Below are positions 59,501-64,000 of a stretch of DNA of 64,000 bases, one piece after another. Below the pieces are notes generated by a model that saw only the letters and a program-made list of their open reading frames with translations, was not told the DNA's origin and did no database searches. The DNA comes from Ascaphus truei (taxonomy: Eukaryota > Chordata > Amphibia > Anura > Ascaphidae). The stretch is taken from contig CM071573.1 of NCBI GenBank assembly GCA_036426205.1, forward strand, positions 44,669,664 to 44,733,663, written 5' to 3'. A program made the position numbers and the translations under genes. Every line of letters starts with the position of its first letter. Position 1 is the stretch's first letter.

Positions 59501-62500
59501 ATCGTAGGAACCAACACCATCAGGTGAGGATTTATCATTTCATATAAAGATACAGATACTGTGAGAATTTTTCACGGGCCGGGAAAATAAAACCTGTTTT
59601 CTTCACATAATAAAAATGGATAGCGTTTGTAAGGGGGATTGACACTTGGTAAGGAAGGGCTGTACGTGGCTGAGCTGCACGTGGCTGAGCTGCTAGCCTG
59701 CTCTGTGGGGACGGTCTCTTTAATCTCAGTGAGCATAGTGTGTTAACAGTTGAAAACGTTTAGAACATAAACCATGTGTCTGAAAAGAAGTGTGGAAAAG
59801 TGGCAATTGCCAGCGAATAAGAATCACTTGGCCCCCGTGTCTGCCAATTTTCCGATCTGCTGTAAAACATCAGAAAGTTGTATTTCGCTTTGCGGCGCCA
59901 TCGCGGGCGACCAGGCCATTGATTGGTTCAGGGGCTGTCACATGAGGCGACAGCATAAAAAAGTGCTCGATAGCGCTCTAACAAACCCCAAAAATATATA
60001 AAATAACCACTTAATAATGTGTAAATTCGTGAAAAGTGATATAAACAATTGTAAATAATCGTGCCTAAAATAACAGTGCACTATATTGAATAAAGTGAAT
60101 AAGAGACTGCATACACACTACAACCCTTAGATAAAGACTGTTCCACTTGTCTTGCATCAACTGTTTCTCCAAAAAAGGCCAGGGGAGCGTGTCTCGTAGT
60201 CATAAAAAATAAATGAAAACATCACATAGTACAGTAATGTTAAAATACAGTGATTTTGTGTGCGAGGCTCAAAAATGACTACTCGCATGAAGGTAGTCAA
60301 AATCAAGCAGCCATCCAACTTAGGGGTTGGATGTACCCTGTGAATATGCAGCAGCCACCAGCCACCAACCTCCAAGGAAGTAAAGGAAAAAGATCATATA
60401 GTGTAGACGGTATTATATTCCAACAATATTCCTGCAAATGAAGGCTTACACTCTGTATGATCAAGATAGGCGAAAAATGGATAGCGGGTAACAGGTATAC
60501 AGGGAGTCGCGATTTCCTGAGTTCCTCGTTGTCCTCCACTTCACCGGAACACACTATCCACACATACTTATTAATATGTGCTCATTTGTCCATTCTATTT
60601 CCGCCCACCTCATATGTTGTACCTTATAATATGTTAAAATAAGGGAGGTCTTAGGGGCAATCTAAATGTGATACACCTGCCCACTCTATCCTGCCCACTT
60701 CACTTACAATTATAATGATGTATTAATTAGCCAATAGGATGTTAGTATAGGGGAGGGCTTAAGGGTATTTAAAGTAGGATTTAGCAGCCAATTGACACTC
60801 CTGACGAAGCCGTAAGCATACAACGGCGAAACGCGTAGAGTGTTTCAGTCCAGCAATACCCAAGAGGAGGAACACCGAGAATCCACTCCTACCATCAGAC
60901 CCGGCGGTTCTCTCGACGCACCGGAAGTGACGTGACGGGAGCCCCGGTGTGGATACAGTGTTCCGGTGAAGCGGAGCACAACGAGGAACCCAGGGGATTG
61001 CGACTCCCTGTATACCTGTTACCCGCTATCCATTTTTCGCCTATCTTGATCATACAGAGTGTAAGCCTTCATTTCTATACCTATTGTTAGAATATAATAC
61101 CGTCTACACTATATGATCTTTTTCCTTTACTTCCTTGGAGGTTGGTGGCTGGTGGCTGCTGCATATTCACAGGGTACATCCACCCCCTAAGTTGGATGGC
61201 TGCTTGATTTTGGCTACCTTCATGTGAGTAGGAATTTTTGAGCCTCGCACACAAAATCACTGTATTTTAACATTACTGTACTATGTGATGTTTTCATTTA
61301 TTTTTTATGACTACGAGACACGCTCCCCTGGCCTTTTTTGGAGAAACATGAGGCGACAGCCCCTGAAAAATCAAATATTCCCGGCTTCCGAAAATCCCGT
61401 TGCTTTGTCGCCGTTGTTCTTACTATAAGTGCATGCGGCTGCGACAATGCATTTGCTTTCGGGCGACGTCGCCGGCACTATAAGCGCGGCCTTAGTTTCT
61501 GCATGTTCTGCCTCTCTCTTTATACTAAACCACATTGGTTAATCACTGGAACCTAAGATCTCACCCATCAGATACGTTCTCTGCGTTTGTAAGTATAACG
61601 TGTAGTATTGCTTCCTTGTGGGTGAACTCCCTCACATATATATATATATTTATATATATTGCTTGCGAAATTCTCCCTGCTTCTGGTTAAATCTCCAAAA
61701 CACAAATGGTGTCTTCCCTAATGGTGTCTTCTCCTTTAATTGCCATCTGAGTGATGTCCTTTCTTAGCACCCTGTCCAATTCCTCTTCACCCAAAGACTG
61801 TGCGTCTTTTCTCCAGCGCCTTGTATTAAAGTAGCTGTTCCTCACACAAAGTGCAGCTCCTCCCTTCCTGCCCGATTTGTCTTCTGTATAGTTCTGTACC
61901 TATCCTGATTGTAGAGTTGATTGTGGTATATTATTTCCCAGACACGAGACTGTTGTTACTGCTCTTCCCAATCCTTCCCTTTCCCTGTACTCCTCCTCAT
62001 GCCAGTTATTTAGGAGTCTTCTGTTCCCCGGGATATGCTGTAAAATCCCACCCAATCTCTGCCTCCTGCCAGGTGGGAAGTGTGGGGTCCCCGGAGTGGA
62101 ACTAGATTTGTTTCATTTCTGGTTCCTGAGATACTTATTGGGGAAGTTTCTGGGTCCAAGTCTCCCTCCAGGGACAATAAAATAGCTACCAAATCTTGGG
62201 CACACACAGCAATGTTAATAGCTGCTGCTTCCTATTGGACAGCCTTTTAAATCCAGTTTAAAAACCAGGAAGCAATACCGGTAACTTCACAGGTAAGGAT
62301 TTGGGTAATTGAGGGGGGAAATAGCAAGGTTCAGCTGTAGAGTACTGTCTTACCTCCCCCCCCCCCTTTACTTTTAATACTTTCTAATGAAGCATCTGAA
62401 CTGAGACCCATATCTCTACAGGTAGACCCTCCAGATTCCTCCTCTTTACATTGCTTCCTCAGCCATGCATTACAAACTCCGGTGTCCTGCCTCCCCCACC

Positions 62501-64000
62501 CCTATACATTGGGAATACCTCTGAGAGACACTGAGGATGCTCCCTGCCTGAGAGCTGTCCCTAACTCCCTAACCTCAGCCTGCATCTTAATCTTATTCCT
62601 AGCCAGGTCATTGGTTCCTAGGTGGACAATGACCTCTTCCTCAACAATTCCCAGATTGCACCTCCTATCCCACTGAGCTGTAGTTCCGGGTGGGCACCAT
62701 ACCTCCCTCTTCCCTTCACCACCTGCTCTCACATCTATTCCCCCTTACAATGGAATCCCCCAGGAGGAGCTGCCTCATTTTTTGGGATCCAATTTTCCTA
62801 TCTGTGTTCTTCACATTACTACCAGAATACTCCCCCCCCCCACTCCCACTTTAGGGGATTCTGCGTTGCTGTTCTGCCCGGCTAGTGCAGCGTACAGTAG
62901 TTGTGCAGTGGCACAGATTGTGGGATGTGCCCTACGATCTTACAGCCCTAACCCTGCCAGGGCCCACGGTCCCCTGTACCAGGGGTGCGCAAACTTTCTG
63001 CTCTGCGCCCCCCGTGCCTGCTCTCTTACTCAGTTGTGCCCTCCCCCTTACCTCAAATGAAGCGTCAAACGTCACGTGACCAGCGGCGTCATTTGACATC
63101 ATGTCTCAATGGTAACGGGTGTCATTTGATGCAGCGTTCCCATGGAGATGCGTGGACTGAAGCCGGTAAGTAAATTTACAGAGGCCTCGCGCTCTCAGCG
63201 CTGGGCCTCTGTAACCGCCGCGCCCCCCCAATAAAGTCAGGGGACGCGCCCACCAGTTTGCGCACCGCTGCTCTATACAGTCCTCCTGGGAGGCCTCTGA
63301 GGCAGCGCTGACCTCTCAGGAGGATATGTGGATAAATGACGTGCCTATAGATGGAGCAGCACCTGCTTTTCCAAAATGTGTTGTAGAAAACTAGCGCCTT
63401 CCAGCCATTGGACTATACAACACCAGACATTGCAGTGGATACGATTGAACATGCTGCTTGCAACGCCTCCTGTGTGTTCCAAACTGACTCAAAACGCTTT
63501 CTGCACTCGGGACAGATTCCGAGGCTGGACACAATCTGCATTGTTTTTATTCCATGACACCAGCCTTTGTACTTCACTTTGTCCAGAGATGCAAAACTCC
63601 CAAATACCCAGTGCAAATCTCCCAAATATGATGGGCATGGATTACACATGCTGATCTAGCTTCATTACATGCTGGCACTAAGCCCGTCCCTGCAAGAGAA
63701 ACGGATGTGTGCACATGTGTAGCTGTACTTGCCATAGTCATATACAGCACTGCTCATGTACAGTTAACACATTCACTGCCAGAGGGAACTGCGTTGTGGT
63801 TCAGTGTTGCAGGTGCAGGAAAGAGTTTGCAGCTTTAACATAGTGCTCTCCAGTAACCCTGCACAGGACCACTGCTCTCTTTCTTTTACTTGTAATGCTT
63901 TTGTAACCATCGGTTTGCTGACCTCTAGCTCCCTGTGTTGGCTTCCTTCCCGGGCAGGTTGTTTATCAGCGGTGACCGCCTGGCTGACACTACTGTCAGG
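52492..64000 (+). CDS. XPNPEP1: XPNPEP1, Xaa-Pro aminopeptidase 1 (cytosolic), 5' part of gene
   Basis: Spliced coding sequence: 52492-52608, 53500-53563, 54676-54780, 55417-55509, 57979-58122, 59083-59178, 59442-59523 and 63958-64000 (cut by the window), 744 nt or 248 codons without a stop. The protein starts [15 protein letters not shown] and matches the known vertebrate XPNPEP1 N-terminus through landmarks such as [51 protein letters not shown] and NPVFFAYAI. The enzyme is a manganese-dependent cytosolic peptidase that removes an N-terminal residue next to proline, as in bradykinin. This part is the N-terminal creatinase-like region. The metal-binding pita-bread domain lies in exons beyond the window. 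All junctions are GT/AG and phases are consistent. The start is chosen by homology. Confidence 0.97.
52985..53115. mobile_element. Fold-back element with GACC..GAAATG core in XPNPEP1 intron
   Basis: The left half (CATCAACGTTTCAGTTTTAT and CCAGGACCTTTC) is the imperfect reverse complement of the right half (GGAATAGGACCGAAATGTTG and ACGT). On the + strand, TTGAGAAGTCC, a loop, GGACCGAAATGTTGACG has the same layout as the hammerhead-like cores. It is related to 8738-8870. Confidence 0.65.
53308..53456. repeat. 19-25 bp minisatellite just upstream of XPNPEP1 coding segment 2
   Basis: About seven units of GTGAGTGAGTTTCGGCGCM, varying by insertion of one GTGA. The last unit ends about 45 bp before the splice acceptor at 53499. 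Confidence 0.95.
53500..53563 (+). CDS. XPNPEP1: XPNPEP1 coding segment 2
   Basis: Encodes [21 protein letters not shown] plus the first base of Gly. Acceptor CTTGTGCAG, donor GCAG/GTAAGT. Phase 0 in, phase 1 out. The sequence is nearly invariant relative to the mammalian protein I know. Confidence 0.97.
53564..54675 (+). other. XPNPEP1 intron, no extra feature
   Basis: 1112 bp of AT-rich intron with a poly-T run near 53850. No repeat family was recognised. Confidence 0.9.
54676..54780 (+). CDS. XPNPEP1: XPNPEP1 coding segment 3
   Basis: Encodes [20 protein letters not shown] and then [14 protein letters not shown], phase 1 in and phase 1 out. Acceptor GTGAACAG. The donor GTGGGG lacks the usual A at position +4 but keeps G at +5; the reading frame and homology require this junction. 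Confidence 0.96.
54781..55416 (+). other. XPNPEP1 intron, no extra feature
   Basis: 636 bp; no repeat recognised. Confidence 0.9.
55417..55509 (+). CDS. XPNPEP1: XPNPEP1 coding segment 4
   Basis: Encodes [20 protein letters not shown] then [11 protein letters not shown] (the first Gly completed from the previous exon). Acceptor TCTTGTAG, donor GCAG/GTAAAC. Phases 1 and 1. Confidence 0.97.
55985..57420 (-). mobile_element. L2-type LINE, broken copy, antisense in XPNPEP1 intron
   Basis: Reading the minus strand from 57420 down: an endonuclease piece ([23 protein letters not shown]), a reverse transcriptase piece with [19 protein letters not shown] (catalytic YADD box at about 56957-56971), then [40 protein letters not shown] and [20 protein letters not shown] from the C-terminal part. 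The 3' tail is the ATTGTAAGCTCTTTGGGGCA type (about 56010-56034). Frames are broken by shifts and a (GT)n run inside the coding part (56475-56503). The host intron is on the opposite strand, so the copy is a passive passenger. Confidence 0.93.
56159..56231 (+). mobile_element. LINE-like 3' tail nested in the antisense L2
   Basis: GCCCAGGACATACTTGAAAA to AAATAAATA, nearly identical to the tail at 49450-49533 but on the opposite strand to the L2 around it. It lies in the 3' part of the L2. Confidence 0.75.
57979..58122 (+). CDS. XPNPEP1: XPNPEP1 coding segment 5
   Basis: Encodes [40 protein letters not shown] and MTLGLKYT (Asp completed from the previous exon). Acceptor TTGGCAG, donor ACAG/GTTTGT. 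Phases 1 and 1. This is the longest exon seen here. Confidence 0.97.
58123..59082 (+). other. XPNPEP1 intron with 24-bp minisatellite
   Basis: 960 bp; the tandem repeat at 58808-58925 is the only feature recognised. Confidence 0.9.
58808..58925. repeat. 24-bp minisatellite, about five copies
   Basis: Exact units of GAAGCTCTGTGTTGCCCCTC plus TCCG, only the last copy diverging. Near-identity suggests very recent expansion, so copy number is probably polymorphic. Confidence 0.97.
59083..59178 (+). CDS. XPNPEP1: XPNPEP1 coding segment 6
   Basis: Encodes [20 protein letters not shown] and [12 protein letters not shown] plus the first base of Trp. Acceptor CTGTTGCAG, donor GCAT/GTAAGT. Phases 1 and 1. 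Confidence 0.97.
59179..59441 (+). other. XPNPEP1 intron, shortest
   Basis: 263 bp, GTAAGT donor and TTTTTCTCAG acceptor; no repeat recognised. Confidence 0.92.
59442..59523 (+). CDS. XPNPEP1: XPNPEP1 coding segment 7
   Basis: Encodes [20 protein letters not shown] and IVGTNTI plus two bases of Arg. Phase 1 in, phase 2 out. Donor CAG/GTGAGG. Confidence 0.97.
59954..61345 (+). mobile_element. Non-autonomous fold-back retroelement with hammerhead-like core (Penelope-like)
   Basis: Flanked by identical 14-bp direct repeats, ACATGAGGCGACAG, at 59940-59953 and 61346-61359. A 210-bp leader is followed by a left arm (60163 to about 60560) that is the reverse complement, with few mismatches, of a right arm (about 60958-61347). 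The roughly 400-bp spacer holds the hammerhead-like core at 60795-60843. Variable-length duplication points to target-primed retrotransposition. No open frame codes for an enzyme, so any movement would need help in trans. The Penelope-like assignment rests on the hammerhead-like core plus inverted terminal repeats, and is inference. Confidence 0.65.
60795..60843 (+). ncRNA. Hammerhead ribozyme-like motif
   Basis: Helix I: ACACTC (60795-60800) pairs exactly with GAGTGT (60838-60843). Core box 1: CTGACGA (60801-60807), matching CUGANGA. Helix II: GCCGT (60809-60813) with ACGGC (60823-60827), a 9-base loop. Core box 2: GAAA (60828-60831). Helix III is tiny: A60831-T60836 and C60832-G60835. The predicted cleavage triplet is GTA (60835-60837), which fits NUH. 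One extra A (60808) sits between core box 1 and helix II, a departure from the canonical motif. Activity is not shown. Confidence 0.5.
61637..61660. repeat. AT microsatellite
   Basis: Short alternating TA run, interrupted once. Confidence 0.85.
62340..62760 (-). pseudogene. SGNH-hydrolase-like fragment, probably from a LINE ORF1
   Basis: The minus strand from 62732 to 62502 encodes a stretch with [20 protein letters not shown], and LGTALRQG further on. GTND (at 62607-62618) is the block III signature (GxND) of SGNH/GDSL esterases. CR1- and L2-like LINEs can carry such an esterase domain in ORF1, and host SGNH genes do not normally appear as an isolated fragment inside an antisense intron. 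The frame ends soon after and no other block was confirmed. It is annotated as a decayed mobile-element fragment, not a gene. Confidence 0.55.
62972..63278 (+). mobile_element. hAT-like MITE, family G, copy 3 (full length)
   Basis: The element is 62980-63270, with CAGGGGTGCGCAAACTTTC at the left and CAGTTTGCGCACCGCTG at the right as terminal inverted repeats. Flanking octamers CCCTGTAC and CTCTATAC agree at six of eight positions, consistent with an old 8-bp hAT target duplication. The interior has no open frame. Confidence 0.85.
63958..64000 (+). CDS. XPNPEP1: XPNPEP1 coding segment 8 (cut by window end)
   Basis: Starts after CCCGGGCAG; the first base completes Arg, then [14 protein letters not shown]. 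Phase 2 in. It agrees with the family's LFIDGDR region. The exon continues past the window. Confidence 0.95.

Larger units (their letters stand above)
59877..61497 (-). mobile_element. MITE family B, copy 4, interrupted by a 1.39 kb insertion
   Basis: The halves at 59877-59953 and 61360-61497 correspond to neighbouring parts of the reverse complement of copy 2. GATTGGTTCAGGGGCTGTCA on the left and CCCCTGAAAAATCAAAT on the right rejoin the family's central palindrome once the insert and one 14-bp repeat are removed. The right end is CACTATAAGCGCGGCCTTAG. The left terminal repeat is not recognised and may be eroded. Confidence 0.8.
59524..63957 (+). other. XPNPEP1 intron with nested transposons
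   Basis: 4434 bp, the largest intron seen. It contains family B MITE halves, a 1.39 kb insertion inside them, a minus-strand SGNH-like relic and a family G hAT-like MITE. The remainder (about 61.5-62.3 and 63.3-63.95 kb) has no recognised feature except an AT run at about 61637-61660. Confidence 0.9.

Noticed and set aside
62980..63270. Possible CpG promoter
   Set aside because: Inverted termini and near 8-bp target duplication show that it is a hAT-like MITE.

Overview
This is nuclear DNA from a vertebrate, most likely a frog. There is no operon structure. Coding exons are short, lie in one phase-consistent series and are bounded by AG/GT. The rest is introns and intergenic DNA full of L2-type LINE pieces, hairpin MITEs, hAT- and mariner-like non-autonomous elements, Penelope-like fold-back elements and long minisatellites. 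Repeat motifs I associate with anuran genomes recur throughout. I cannot name the species.

One gene is identified with confidence: XPNPEP1 (cytosolic Xaa-Pro aminopeptidase 1) on the + strand. A candidate TATA-less promoter and non-coding first exon lie near 51.58-51.76 kb. Eight coding segments run from the start codon at 52492 to the window end, where the eighth is cut. Together they encode 248 residues: most of the N-terminal creatinase-like region. The metal-binding catalytic domain lies beyond the window.

In tetrapods as I know them, XPNPEP1 is head-to-head with ADD3 across tens of kilobases. A second promoter-like segment at about 11.06-11.29 kb has ZNF143-type motifs and a plausible minus-strand splice donor. 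It may be the ADD3 first exon, which would make 1-11 kb ADD3 intron 1. No adducin coding sequence is visible, so this is inference.

Layout: 1-9.5 kb, noncoding DNA with a few MITEs and two fold-back elements; 9.5-13.4 kb, three large minisatellites around the candidate promoter; 13.4-28.6 kb, mostly noncoding with many MITEs, a GT array and an AT-flanked fold-back; 28.6-32.3 kb, a possible decayed retroelement on the minus strand; 32.3-51.5 kb, intergenic DNA with minisatellites and MITEs; 51.5-64 kb, XPNPEP1 with a minisatellite-rich intron 1, an antisense L2 in intron 5 and nested transposons in intron 8.

The most interesting signal is a group of fold-back elements whose central segment resembles a hammerhead ribozyme core. 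The best copy (60795-60843) sits in a 1.39 kb insertion with 14-bp target-site duplications inside a MITE in XPNPEP1 intron 8. Most long open frames in the window are tandem-repeat or chance frames and are not annotated as genes.
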